From Dillenia suffruticosa (Eukaryota > Streptophyta > Magnoliopsida > Dilleniales > Dilleniaceae), in contig JAVTVX010000013.1 of assembly GCA_033439265.1 (NCBI GenBank), forward strand, positions 22,424,500 through 22,488,499: a stretch of 64,000 nt of DNA. The letters run 5' to 3'. Below the pieces are notes generated by a model, which was not told the DNA's origin, searched no databases, and saw only the letters and a list, made by a program, of their open reading frames with translations. The position numbers were made by a program, and so were the translations under genes. Of this stretch, positions 35,201-47,961 are shown one piece after another; position 1 is the stretch's first letter; every line of letters starts with the position of its first letter.

Positions 35201-36250
35201 CTTGCTAGTATAGGAACTAAGCCTACTACCCTAAACCCAGTAATAACATCCATCATTCATCACAAAATGCGAAAAGAAACCCCAATTTCCTATCATCAAT
35301 TTTGAGCCTAATATTATTAATCAATGGATCCTCTAAAATAGAAATATGAGATAAAATTAAATCACTTATTCAAAAATGAATGAATAGCCTTGATTGTCAG
35401 AGAAGAAGAAGAAAAACAAAAGAATAATAAGAGAATAGGAAGAACTCTTTATTCTTTGGAACACAATCCGCAAGGGCCTCGATCTGTCTCCCACAAATGT
35501 GTGATGAAGCCAGGAAGAAGATGATGAACAAAATGACCACCCAGTGATGATGATGATCACAGCTTGATGGAAAGATGGAAGTTTGATTAAGAATTGCAAG
35601 CATTATGTGGAATGAAAAGAGGATCATGTGGCTGGAGAGAGGGGGAAAGACCTAGAAACACTAGTGTTCTGTGCATTAAAAGGTGGGGTGACGTGAGAAC
35701 AAGTCAACTGCCACTCGAGCCCAGAAGCTGGCATGGATATAAAAAACTTTTCAGACTCGCTTCCAAATTCAAAATATGGTGAGCTTAGATAGCTAACTCA
35801 CCTTTGGTTCAGGGTAAAACTCTGACACTACCTGAATGTATTATGTGCCATTACTTATTTGTGTTCATCATTTGTCGCAAGTCTAAATCATAATACAGGG
35901 GAACATATGAGTTTTCAGTTGTATGCCTTGTAACCTCCCCTGAGCCCACCCACACATCAGGGAAAAAAAGGAAAATGCTATACATGTGAACTATACTCAT
36001 GAAATTTTCCAATGGTGTAAAAGCAAAACAACAATGTTTGAGAAAACCTAAACCCATAATTCGTACCTGAAAAAATACAGGAAACTCCAGAGCCTTCAAA
36101 GATTCTTGCGGAAGTAGCAAAGGTAGTTTCAGGCAGCTAATACTTCATGCAACACTTAACACTGAGGCTACCTAGAGACATGCATTGATCTTGTGAAGTG
36201 ACTCTTCGAACCTGAGATATAATAACAATAACAATAACAATAATAATAAT
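32250..36250. other. Intergenic sequence, no gene recognised
   Basis: About 4 kb. Open frames near 33029-33367, 33713-34051, 34628-34972 and 35003-35194 show no similarity I recognise and overlap frames on the other strand. 32500-32575 looks like a partial SINE-like copy. The 33.7-35.8 kb part has a more balanced base composition than typical spacer and may be transcribed non-coding DNA. Confidence 0.4.
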
Positions 36251-38319
36251 TTTTAATGAATAATATAATAACAACAATTTGAATCTTAATCTTAATAATT
36301 GGGATCGACTATTTGAGAGACAAATACGAGAAAGAAGAAGAAGAAGAAGAAGAAGATTGTTGGTTTAATTTGTGTGGATTCTTCTACGCCACTCATTGCT
36401 ATCAAAAGCCATCTTCTCATCTAAACTCTTAACTATCATGTTTTGATAGATAACTTGTATCCAAATTTTCAGTAGTCTGCTTTTACATTTTACTAAATCT
36501 CCTATATTTATTTTCGGTTATCCTGACCGATGCGTTTTTGAGTTTTCTTTGCACATGTCCAAACCACCTTAGACGACACTCTCGCATCTTATCCACAATT
36601 GAACTAACTTTCAACTTATTAAAAATCTCTTTGTTTCTACTTCTATCTCTTATAATCTTTATCATATATCCATCTAAATATTCTCATTTCTACTATAGTT
36701 ATTTTCTGTTCTTGTTATTGTTTAATAGTCCAACACTCAATACCATACAATAATGCATGTCTTGACATGATTCTATAGAACTTTCCCTTCAAATGCAGTG
36801 GTATCCTGCAATCGTAAATAATTTCGAATGCCCTTCACCATTTCATCCAACTCACTTGATTTCCATCCTCATCTACATTACCATCATTTTGAATGATTGA
36901 ATCAAAATATTTAAATCGTTTACTTTTTGATAGCTCTTGTCCATTTAACCTAATCATTTCTTCATCATCCTGGTGATTGTCGCTAAATTTACATCCCATA
37001 TACTCAGTTTTCGACCTGTTCAATCTATATTCTTTGGATTCTAGTATAACCTTCCATAACTCTAATTTAGCACTGATACTCTCTCTAAATTTATTAACCA
37101 ACACTATATTATCTGCAAAAAACATATACCATGATATTTCATTTTGGATATTTTTTATTATTTCGTCTATCACTATTGTAAAAATGATGGGACTTAATAC
37201 CGAACCTTGATGTAACCGCTATCACTCAGATCCCCGCAAGTTCTTACATTGGTTACGGCTCCCTCGTACATATCTCTAATAAAATTAATGTATTTTAAGA
37301 AAATATTTTTTTTAATCAATGTCCACTACAATGTCTTTAGGAACCCTATCATAAATTTTTTCTAGGTCGACGAATATCATATAGAAGTCTCTCTTCTATA
37401 CTCTATATGTCTCCATCAAATGTCTTAACAAATAGATTGTTTCCATGGTGGATCTCCCCGGCATAAATCCAAATTGGTTCTGAAATACACTTATTTTCAA
37501 TCTCAATCTATATTCTATCACTCTCTCCCATAATTTCATATAATGGCTCATAGGTTTAATTTCTCTATAGTTGGAATAATCTTATACATGTCCTTTATTC
37601 TTATATAGTGATATAAGTGTGCTCTCTTTCCATGCTAGGAGTGCTCTCCCTTCATACTAAGGGCATTCTCTTGGTTTGCCAAATTTTGCTAAAATATCCG
37701 TTATTATTATACCAAATTCATCCAAACATTTTCACACTTCAATGGGAATGCCATCAGTTCCTATAATTTTATTATTCTTCATTCTCTTTGAGATCTCTTT
37801 CACTTCATGGGGACGAATCTTATATTTAAAGTCTCTATTAATCTCTTTTACAAGTATTTCGATATTTTTTATATCTATTATACTCTTAACATTAAAGAGA
37901 TTAGCAAAACAATCCCTCCTATACTTTCTGATGTCCTCATTCCTTACACGTATATTATTATTTCCATTCTTAATACACCTAACACCAGTTAAATCTTTTC
38001 CCTTTCCCTCCTTTAGTTTGGCAATTCGGTATATCTCTCTTTCTCTATTTTTAATTTTCAATCTCTTGTATAGTTCATTATATAGTTTACTCTTTGATTC
38101 GTAAATAATTTTTTTTATCTCTTTTTTTGCACTTTTATATTTTTTATATTTTTTTATATACATCGCTACTACTACTACCTTTAAGGTTCCTATAACACTC
38201 TCAATTGGTTCGTGTAGTAATTTGTATTTCTTCGTTCCATCACAATGACTCCTTGCCTATTGGGGCCTGACCCTTGGATACGCCAAGAATCTCTCTACCT
38301 ATACTTTTAATGAATAATA
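36251..38319 (-). mobile_element. Degenerate RTE-type LINE retrotransposon, 5'-truncated
   Basis: Minus-strand frames, broken by stops and frameshifts, read as one reverse transcriptase. In order they hold KEISKRMKNNKIIGTDGIP (37740-37800), GFMPGRSTMETIYLL-like and FYMIFVDLEKIYDRVPKD (37330-37480), then the active-site strand MFFADNIVLV (near 37110). The C-terminal part has RLRWFGHVQRK (near 36560) and MAFDSNEWRRRIH (near 36390). This order and wording is that of plant RTE LINEs. The catalytic FADD is mutated to FADN, so the copy is dead. The N-terminal endonuclease is missing. The 15-mer ttttaatgaataata lies at both edges (36251-36265 and 38305-38319) and may be the target duplication, although both edges are AT-microsatellite-like. 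Confidence 0.85.
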
Positions 38320-39797
38320 ATAATAATAATAATAATTAAAAAAATTATAGATAAAGAGTACATCAGCAAAAAGCTTGAAGATTGGTCATAGTAATGTGGC
38401 CAATGACAAGTTCACACAATCATGCAACATACCTTATACAGCTTGGTGTCAATGTTTACAATAGATACCTGGTAATACCTTCCAAGAGTACACTAAGCTT
38501 TACATGGCCCCTCTCTGTTTAACAACTTGTGTAAATTACCAAGTCATAAATGCAAGCTAAATTGAGTTTCTCAAAAAGGGCTTCAACAGACTACATACTC
38601 CAATTACATTGATCAAATCTCAACAAATTTACTTTACTTCATATGCAATTGCCTCATACAAAAGTTCAGTTACAATGCAAGTTGAACATATCCATGAAAT
38701 GCAGTTCACAGTCCACACAAAATTCCAAGAAAGGAGTACTTAGAATTAGAAAAGCAAACCTGAGGACTTGCTGAAAGGTGGGAAATCCTGATTCTGATCC
38801 TCAAATGAATTTTCTGGCAGATTGCAATGAAAAGGGAACTTCCTCTCTCAATCCAAAAGATGGCACTTGTAACCTTTTAAAGGGAAATTATATTAGAAGG
38901 ATAAAAGTTGCAGCTATTGCCATTATCAAATAACACTAACATAACAACTTCACTAGGGCCAACCCAAAGGTTACAATAAGCTATCACAATATTATTTTCT
39001 AGGAGATAATGTAACTTATCAGGCACCTTTACTATCATGAGGTACATTGACCAGACTTGTCTCAATGTCAATACCATTAACTCTTCATACATTTGTGGAG
39101 ATCTTGAAGAAAGGTCCATGGTCTCACCAAGCATATATATAACATACTATTGATCAAATTCCTCAACAAATGCTTAAACGACAAAGCAATAGAAGCGGAG
39201 AGGGATCCTGACAAGTTCAATAAAAGCAGTGGAGTGACTGAAATATGAGCGAACTTTAGTTACTACAAGAGTCTGTATGTACAACAAATGCCCCAAAAAT
39301 TTGCAGCACTGTATGCTTTAACCACAACTACACACAAATCATAGGCGGTTAATATTCACATTCCATTCATCACCAATATATAGACAGAAACACATCGAAA
39401 ATGCCACAGATATATTTAAAGCCAACCAATGCTTTGTAAGTACACCATTTGCACCTAAACTGTCCCTGTTTTCATGTTTATACAAGCTAAACATGAATGC
39501 AATTGTTAGTCAAGGGGATGAGTGGTGATCTGGAACAAAAAACAGATTTTCAGTTTCTCAACAACCAAGGCTGAGAACACATCAATATTTTCAAGAGTTT
39601 CGGCTCATATATTCTCAACACAAAGAGAGAATAAGTCTGCATAAACGAACTGAAAACATCTAAGGTCTGGAAAACTTTACTCTACAGTAAGAATTGTACA
39701 CTTAGTATAACATGGGGGATAAATGTCACGCAATCTTCTATATTGCTTCTCCCATAAATTCCAGAAAATGGCATTATTTTCATACTAAACAGAAAAA
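38320..39797. other. Intergenic sequence and 3' side of the AFC1-like gene
   Basis: No coding exon recognised. An 85-codon minus-strand frame at 38877-39134 has no similarity I recognise. The portion just right of 39500 is probably AFC1 3' UTR. Confidence 0.45.
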
Positions 39798-42700
39798 TTA
39801 CAAGGGGTAGCCACACCTTCTCATATCCCTGATGAAGAATGGATGTCTAAGGGCTTCCCTAGCTTTGAGTCGTTCTGTTGGGTCATAACGAAGAAGCCCT
39901 TGGAGGAGATCAATCAGATCACCGGCAGAGTGATCAACATGCTGCATTACCAGGTTCTGCAACAAGGAAAAATAAATAAAATAAAATAACACTTGAATGC
40001 TTGAAGTTTCACATTCACATGTAAGGCAAATTACACAGAGTTACAAGAAAGAAATTGCTTTCACAGAACATAAGTAAATGATAATCCATCGTGATGGCTT
40101 CATTTGTAAACATGGAATAACTAATGCACAGGCTGTTATTTGAGCAATAATGCATGCAAACTACTTATACTTGCATGCAAATATAAATAAAAACATTTTT
40201 CTGTGATGCTAATCCTGAAATTAATGAGAAATATAAGAGTTATAAGTGCTCCAGGTTGCTAATTCATGCTTCAAGAAAAGAACAGAGCAAACTGATGAAT
40301 GCACGTGACAAAGCAAATTAAGAAAGCAGAAAAACTCTGGTTAAAATAATTAAAAAATAAATAAACTGTTAAGGTAATTCAGTTGTTTGGCGCCAACTAT
40401 CGAATTTAATTATCTGACTGAAGAAATTTACAGAATCCTATGCTACACTGCACCACAAGCCTTTTCTATTTTCTAAATGTCACCTATAGCAAAGGAAAGC
40501 AGAAATTCCAGAGATTACCTGAAGACGGGGCAATTTCCATACAGCCCTAATGCTTTCTCTTGAAGTTGCACCCTCAGGCCAGTCTAGCCGAACACCCTTC
40601 CTGAAGTACTTCTCAGCACGACGGCTATAAAAAAGAATAGACAACATCAAAACTCACCTCCACAAGTAGCACACAAACTCTTGCGAAAAGGAGCAAGACA
40701 TTGATCTTACTCTGCTCTGATCACCATGTGTTGGGGCAGTGGCCCCAATACCCTTTCCATCATAGCAAGATGTTCCAAGTTCTCATGAGTCTGGAAAAGA
40801 GCCTCACCCTATTCATCAGTGGATGGAAAACATGTTGTAGTGACAATCTACTCAATTATCAACTGACTAAGAAAGATCAGATATTTAAGGTCAAGATCAT
40901 GACAAGTCGTTCCAGTCAGATTGATGCATGTTAGAAGTATACACCCTACTCAATAGATAGTTACAGTAAATTGCATCAACAACATAATGTCCTAACAAAA
41001 CATTTCAGATGACAAAAGATTCCCCATATTAGCTCCCAAAAGAATTCATGTATCAGCAAACATGAGTCCCTAACATGGAATTGGATATTAACATAATACT
41101 TGAACATGCCACGATACAAACACAGTGATACAACATTCCACAGGAAAACGTTTATGCCATTGAAAGAGTAAGGCATATAGGCAATGTTACGCACCATCTG
41201 TTTCAACCTCAACTCCACAAACTAAGATTGAGAATGGTCCTTCCCCAAATTCTTATAACAATGGATTCCAAAAGTGCTCATTACCTTTTTTTTATCTTAT
41301 TTGGTTTAAATGTGTAAATGTAACTCAAATTAACAGCCATCATAAATGTCATATAGATATCGACCCCTTTTACTGAAAGAAAAAAAAAAGAAAATCACAA
41401 AGTTTTGTAGATCCCATATGTGGCATCAAAGTGATTTAGCTTCATATGTATTGTGTAAAACAGATTTAAGACACTGGCAGAAGCCAATGACACATGAATG
41501 GACCTAAGGGTGGATTAGGCTTGGGCCAGGCCCAAAGATGGGATCACACTCAAAGGTTGAGCACAACCCCAGCAGTTGGGCCTAATTTCTTAGTCCATGC
41601 CTGTCCTAGGATTAGGTGCGAATGCCTACTATTTTGAAAAAGAAATGTTGGCCTTGCCCGGGATCAGGGTTCCTATATCCCAAATCCTAAGCCAGGCCCT
41701 GAAAGTGTTCAGGATTTGGGCTTTAGATAAAAGCACAATGCTGCCTAAATGGCTGGCTGGATCTATAATGCCAAGTAGGCTGCTGGCCCCATGCTTAGGC
41801 CTAGGCAGGAACTAGCTTAACTCAGCAACTGCTCTTACAAACAGATCAATAGTTACGGAAACTATTATGAAAGTATCTATGTTAGGTACACATAACAGAA
41901 GGGGAAGAAAGATAAATCTGCACTGCACATTTGGCTTAACATCACTCACAGAGCAAAGTTCAACAAGAATGCAACCAACACTCCAAAGATCGCAGGGATA
42001 GTTCCATCCAAGACCTGCACAAAACATCACAAGAAAATTAATCAAGAAGGTCTAAATGAAAAGGAAATGCGCAAAAGTGGATAAAACAGTCAAGAGAGAA
42101 TTAGCAATTACCCAATATGACCTCTGGTGCGCGGTAATGTCGAGTTGAAACAACGTAGTTGTGATCCTGGTGCTCAAAGGTTGTACTTCCAAAATCTATG
42201 AGCTTAATAGCACTGGATTTTGGTAGATTCTTGAAGTAGGAACCATCTCTAGCAGGCCGAGATAGGAACTATAAAGCAGCAGGGGGGGAATAAATAAGAT
42301 AAGAAAAAATTGATGGTTAAAGGACAAGATAGACCCACTACCAGAATCATGTGCAAGTAAATAACCTTTTTTTTTAGAGAGATTTCATATCCAGCCAAAA
42401 GAAAAAAAATAACTAAGACAAAAAATGTAAAACCATGTGTTTTGATTATTTCCAAGAAGTAGAGGCATTGAACAAATTAATTAATTAATTATATATATAT
42501 ATATATTTTTTTTTCCTTTATTATTTCATTTTTCTTTTCTCTACCTTTTTCAAATTTGTCTCTAAAATGGCCTAACTTCAAATATTGGGATTAAGGCTCA
42601 GTTTGTTGTTGTTGTTGTAAAGGCATTGAACAACCTGCTTCCCCACCCCTTGCCCTCAAAAGCAATAAAGAAAAGGGAAAGGGCAAAAAAAAACTGAAAT

Positions 42701-45700
42701 ATGACAAAAAGGACACACACAACAGGTACATACTAAATTATATTATATTGTAAATGTATGTCATCTAAGACTTCCTCTATTTGATAGTCCTTGATGCTTA
42801 AATATATCAAGGTTTCTCAAACTGTAAAAGGTACAGGTGAAATAGACTCCATGATAGAACAATTTCACCACTTTAGCAGTCCAAAACAGCCTGTTTCTCT
42901 GGAAAGGTCCCAAATTGATCATTTTCAAATATTGGAAGTTTGATGATTATTAAAATGCAGCTTTATTCTGTGAAAGATCTACCTTGCAGACCCTCCCCCC
43001 CCCAATAAACATAGGCAATCGAAAAAGAGACAAGTCAGAAAAAGATAAAAGGAAAAAAGCATCGCAGCACCATGTGTGTTCAACAAACTTATAGTCCAGT
43101 ACTAATTAACTGTGGGTCATCACAGTTCATCTTATGGATGAAAAGTTGTTCACTTGAACTCTCTTAAGTATCAAAAAAACTACCTTATAGTCTGGTACTT
43201 TAATGTAGTCGGAAGAAACAAGGAGGATGTTTTCTGGCTTCAGATCTGTATGAATTAACCGCAGCTCATGCATAACTGCAAGCATAATGAACAAAATTAA
43301 TGAAATGTTAACACCATCCAAAGTTATTTGAATCTATGCCTATCCAAGCGCCAAAGTCTCAAAACTGGGAAACATGAGAGGAAAAAGATGGAATAAAGAA
43401 GAAAAAACGTTTGTTGAAGTGTTCATTAATGGTCAAAATATGAGATAAATAGTTAACCTAAAGAATTCAATACAGATAAGAGTAGTGCAAGAAATGTCCA
43501 CACACATGCTACAGACTCCAAAATCTGTCTGCCAAACTCCCGGACTAGATCAATGGGAAATGAACGGTAGCTGTTTTTGCGTAGAAAATCATATAAGCTT
43601 GGCCCAAGCTTCTCAAATACCTGTTAAAACCATTTCAGTCCATCTGTATGCTTTTAACTCACAAGATATATACAGGCAAGAAGGATTATTCATTGCCCTC
43701 TCAAATTAATTAAATCACGAGTACCAATAAATACTTACGATACAAATATGATTACGATACTCAAACCAATTCCGAATTTGCACACAACTGCAAAGAATAA
43801 GAACACTTATACCGAAACCACTTTAAATTTCTATGGTCGAAAAGATGACAGAGAAAAGAAAATCCTTACCGGGTGCCTCCAATGTCATGCCTGGCAAGGT
43901 TTTGCAAGATATCAATTTCAATCATTGCTGCTTCACGATATTTAGGTATGGAACGAACAATTTTAATTGCCACCATCTCTTTCCTTTCCATGTCCAAACA
44001 CTCCAAGACTTGACCAAATGTTCCTGCAGCAAATGTCATGGAATAAATTAAGCTAGAGTGCATTTATTGCATAGCATCAGAATGCAACAGAGATAAAACT
44101 CATGTTGTTCAGCATAAAAATTTTGTAGAAACTAACCTTCTCCCATTTTGCTCATGATCCGGTCTGGGGCATTACAATTTCATAGAATGATATTGAATGC
44201 GAACGAGGGGGAAAAAGAAAAGAGATTAGAAACTTCATAAATAGTATGTTTATGTACAAATCAAACCAATTAGAGTGTAGAATTAGCATTGGATGCTGCC
44301 AATGCCTAAAGCTCTTTCTTGCAAGTCATTACTCCATAGTTCCTTTTCTATTCATGTAAAAAAAAAGCAACAAAATAGAAAAGGTTCCCACAATTTTGGG
44401 GGGGGGGTTTGGCTAGGGTTTTATGTATGTAATCATACGCCCACAAATAAAGAGTTTGATTATTGTTATTCATATTATCTACCAAACACATGCTTATTAT
44501 TAGGGGCTGAACACAAAAGCCAACTTATTCCCATTAGTGCAGTTTATGGTGTTCTTAGATAAATGTATTATACTTCCAAGTTGGCAGGTCTATCATGACC
44601 TTTTTCCCTTTGGATCGTAACGTGTTTAGTATGTGTTTCTCTTCAAAATAATCAGCAAAAGGAGAAGTATTTATTACAGCGGGAAGTTAGGTTCTCTCCA
44701 ACAACAAAGATGTAATGGCCATCTTTATCATCAGGTCTCCAAGGGGGGGATCCTAGGCGTGACAAAGGCTTGTTAGTCATAGGAACATAGGGATAATTGG
44801 GAACCACCGCACTTGCAAACTCTTGCCCACAATATATTGGTGGAAGAACCTATAAAAGCAAAATCAAGCATCAGGAAGGGGAATAAAGAAAAATCATATC
44901 ATCTATTATAGCTGTGATGAAAACAAACCGACAAAGAAAACAAACCAACAAACAAAGAACAAGCAGGCATAGAATTTATGCGGTTTGGCTTGTAAGCCTA
45001 CGTCCACGAGTATAGAAGAGCAGAATACACCATCAAAAAGCAAGAAAAAGGTGCAAAAGGAGAAAATCTCTCTCTGAAAACCCTAGCCGTCAATACACCC
45101 AGAACAAATAAGCTAATCACCAAATCATAGGACATACAACTATTTATAAACAAATGACCAGCAGGTACTTCCATCTAAATCCAAATCAGGTTAGATCCAG
45201 CCCCTCCACCCCAAGATTACTCCATATGATTAGGCTTTAATTCGAGCCGCAACAAAGAATTCAATGCACAAGATAACATGATTCTAGAAAAATAATGACG
45301 GCATAAATAGTTACATTTAATTCATAGGTGTCTGTATGAGCACAAACTAGCATATACAGTAATTAACGATTAAATATATACTCACATCCCTTCCATATTT
45401 GGCCTTGAGCTTTGAAAGAATTTGGAACTAGCTATATCAATAATTGATTAATTCCTATTATAAGGCTCTAGTTTAAACCTACATGGTTGAGTCCAATTTA
45501 TAACACTTTTTCACACATTAGGCGTATAACTTTTACACATTCATTCTAACCAAATACCATTTAACTACCACCCCTTTGTCATCTCTTCTCATTTCTTGTT
45601 TTTCAAACTTTGATGTTTCATTGTATCTGAATTGTACTCTGTATTCGACATTCAGGTCAATTGAATTATATAGACTTCACCAAAAAAAAAAACCCGAATG

Positions 45701-46188
45701 CTATTATGTTCTTGCACAAATTCAGAAGTATTTTACAAAGTGAAAGAATGATTAATATGTAGAATTTGTTGATCAAGAATCTTGAATTAGATAGAGACAA
45801 GATAAAAGACAAGTCTTTATCAATAATTGTTCTTTCTTTTTTTTTCCCTCTTCTTCTGATTTCTCCTTCAGCCATTGTTATATCCGTAAGCACATACACA
45901 CACACATATATTAAATATAGATGCAAATATGGTATAGATCATCAAGAAAGTGATGAGACATCCACGATTAACAGAACACGATGCAAATTACAAGTATATT
46001 CAATAGAAAATGAACAGAAAACGAAAATACATATAATCTAACAAAATCTGTTTCTATGGAGAGGGGGAAGGAGGGAGGACCTTAGGAGGAGGAATTGGAG
46101 GAGGCATGTCCCATGTCAACCGAGGTCTCTTTCTTGGGCGTTTGTCCATGCTCCTCATTGGCAACTCTGTAATTCTCTGCATCTCCAT
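39798..46188 (-). CDS. AFC1: LAMMER/CLK dual-specificity kinase, AFC1-like
   Basis: Twelve coding exons (minus): 46188-46081, 44849-44678, 44163-44137, 44023-43870, 43787-43739, 43620-43506, 43275-43184, 42268-42112, 42014-41950, 40808-40711, 40624-40519 and 39956-39798. All are GT..AG with consistent phases, giving 433 residues. Kinase landmarks are the Gly-loop MGEGTFGQV (100-108), catalytic Lys123 (VAIKIV), HTDLKPEN (Asp219), DFG (264-266), [10 protein letters not shown] and the diagnostic [11 protein letters not shown] (325-335). The N terminus ([20 protein letters not shown]) is basic and nuclear-localisation-like and resembles AFC1 more than AFC2 or AFC3. LAMMER kinases phosphorylate SR splicing factors in the nucleus (family knowledge). 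All catalytic residues are intact. Exon 3 is a 27-nt microexon encoding the Gly-loop start. The C terminus is shorter than I expect for AFC1. Confidence 0.94.
41505..41815. repeat. GC-rich insertion-like block in AFC1 intron 9
   Basis: Inside an AT-rich intron (40809-41949), this block is clearly GC-richer and studded with gggcc/ggccc and aggcctagg-type motifs. The two ends, gattaggcttgggccagg and ctggccccatgcttaggcc, look imperfectly inverted. It is probably an old non-autonomous element; the family is unknown. Confidence 0.4.
42476..42620 (+). mobile_element. Short retroposon with LINE-like 3' tail in AFC1 intron 7
   Basis: The 13-mer aggcattgaacaa flanks the insert at 42463-42475 and 42621-42633. 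The right end reads ttgggattaaggctcag followed by (GTT)n, the 3' terminus typical of plant RTE LINEs and the SINEs that use them. The insert is about 145 bp and non-coding, so it is either a 5'-truncated LINE or a SINE. It lies well clear of the splice sites at 42269 and 43183. Confidence 0.75.
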
Positions 46189-46318
46189 TGCAAGAATTTG
46201 AGAAAGAGAGAGATATTAGGTAGATCCGGAAAGATAAAGAAATTGGAAATCGACGGAACTTGTTTCTCAGAAACCCTTGCTGTGTTGCGCAGGCAACGAA
46301 GCAGATCTAATCAATCAT

Positions 46319-46349
<31 letters not shown>

Positions 46350-46547
46350 GGGATAGGGTTACGAGACTTAACCATGGTTAGAAAAAACAGAAAAAGAAAA
46401 TTTAAAAATTGAATTGTTTGCACATGGATTCAGAGAGGGGGGGCGGGGGGAAGAGAGAGAGAGAGACAGGAAGTGACCGGTGGTTGCCCCAAATGAGCAG
46501 GCCTGGTATCGCATCGTCGCTTGCACGTTTTTATCATTCCTCCCTCA

Positions 46548-46580
<33 letters not shown>

Positions 46581-47961
46581 TTATATCTAAAGATTGTATG
46601 GCGAGTGTTTGTGGGGGGGTACGTGGCTGTTAATGAATGGAAAATGACTTAATGGTAATTCAAAATTACTATTTTTTAATACTGTTTAATACTGGTTATA
46701 TTTGGTAAAAAAAGAAAAAATTGTGAATGGGCATATGAGAATTAAATTTCTAAATGATATAATAATTTTTTTAAAAAATTCAATTACTTCTTCATAACCA
46801 CTCGTAACAACCCTTTTCCATTTTTTTCCCCAAATTTACATTTTTAAAGTTCTATTTTTCTCTTAATTTAATTTTTAGTAAATTCTTTTCAGATTTTTGA
46901 TACCATTTTCTTTCCCAAATTTACATTTTTAAAATTCTCTTTTTTTTTTTATTTCAATTTTTATTAAATTCATTTTAAGTTTTTGAACCTAAAGTCAAAT
47001 ATTCTTCTCATTAAATTAATTATCCGTTAATATGCATACTACTGTGTATATATAATAAAAAGTAATTCTCTTTTAATTTATAAATTTGCAACTTTAAATT
47101 TTAGTACAGGCAAAATCAAATTTTAAAAATCTTAATGGTTTTACTTGCGAAACTAATCAATACCATGTTTAGTTTTATTTTTACAGATGTGGGACTTTAA
47201 TTCAAGAAAAAAAGCATTAAATTGCACCATTCCTCCTAGAACATCTTTATTCCGAGGGGGAAGAGGCTGCAAGGTGCCAAAAAGGCAAAATCGGGCACTT
47301 GAATAGGATGTGCAGACACTAAATGGCATCTGGATTTGATCTCCATGCAGGCAACTGGATATGATCAGCTTTGCTTGGGCAACCTATGCTTGTGCGATGT
47401 TAGAAAACACAAAAAAAAATTATCTTTCAAATTTGATTCAAGTTACTAGTTTTTAGAGCCTCACGGGTGGGGCATAACTACTAGTCTTGCTCTTCCTACT
47501 CAACCGTCTAATTTGAGTCCTTAAATCCATCCAACTTTACTCATCAGGAGTTTGGTTCGTGATATGAAACTTGCAATAAGCTGACTAAAATGAATGCATA
47601 AAGGCGCCTTTCCAATGACAATGGTTGTTTCTTGTCTTCCAGAATTACAAACCCAAGGAGGTCGCTGAGCTGTTCCAATCCTTTCCATGGGACAAATGAC
47701 ATCTCCAAATTTCAAATCCAAAGCGCTTGGGGAAGCATAGCCTGTGGAAGATTATGTGGTTACAAGAGGTTGCTCGACGCAGGACAAGTCACTGTCTGTG
47801 GGGAAAGTTAAAAGAGAAAAAGCTAGGTAAAAGCATTAGCTGATCAGCATCTCATGGAACTTCTCAGCAGGTGGGTGCAGCTAGAAATGAGTTCCAACAA
47901 AAGACCCAGCTGCTTCATCACCACCCATTTTTCCCTACGAAATCAAGGGGCAATCATATAG
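46189..47961. other. AFC1 5' flank and intergenic sequence
   Basis: (GA)n at 46318-46346 lies in the AFC1 leader/promoter region, followed by a G-rich patch (46434-46450) and a T run (46552-46579). No other gene seen. 47700-47961 is probably the 3' UTR of the minus-strand PPR gene. Confidence 0.5.

Noticed and set aside
36221-36360. Regularly spaced short repeats (AAT/AAC and AAG) resembling an array
   Set aside because: They are simple microsatellites at the LINE 3' end, not a CRISPR array; this is a plant nuclear window.
37676-38104. 142-codon hydrophobic plus-strand frame
   Set aside because: It is the antisense of the LINE reverse transcriptase, whose minus-strand reading matches a known family.
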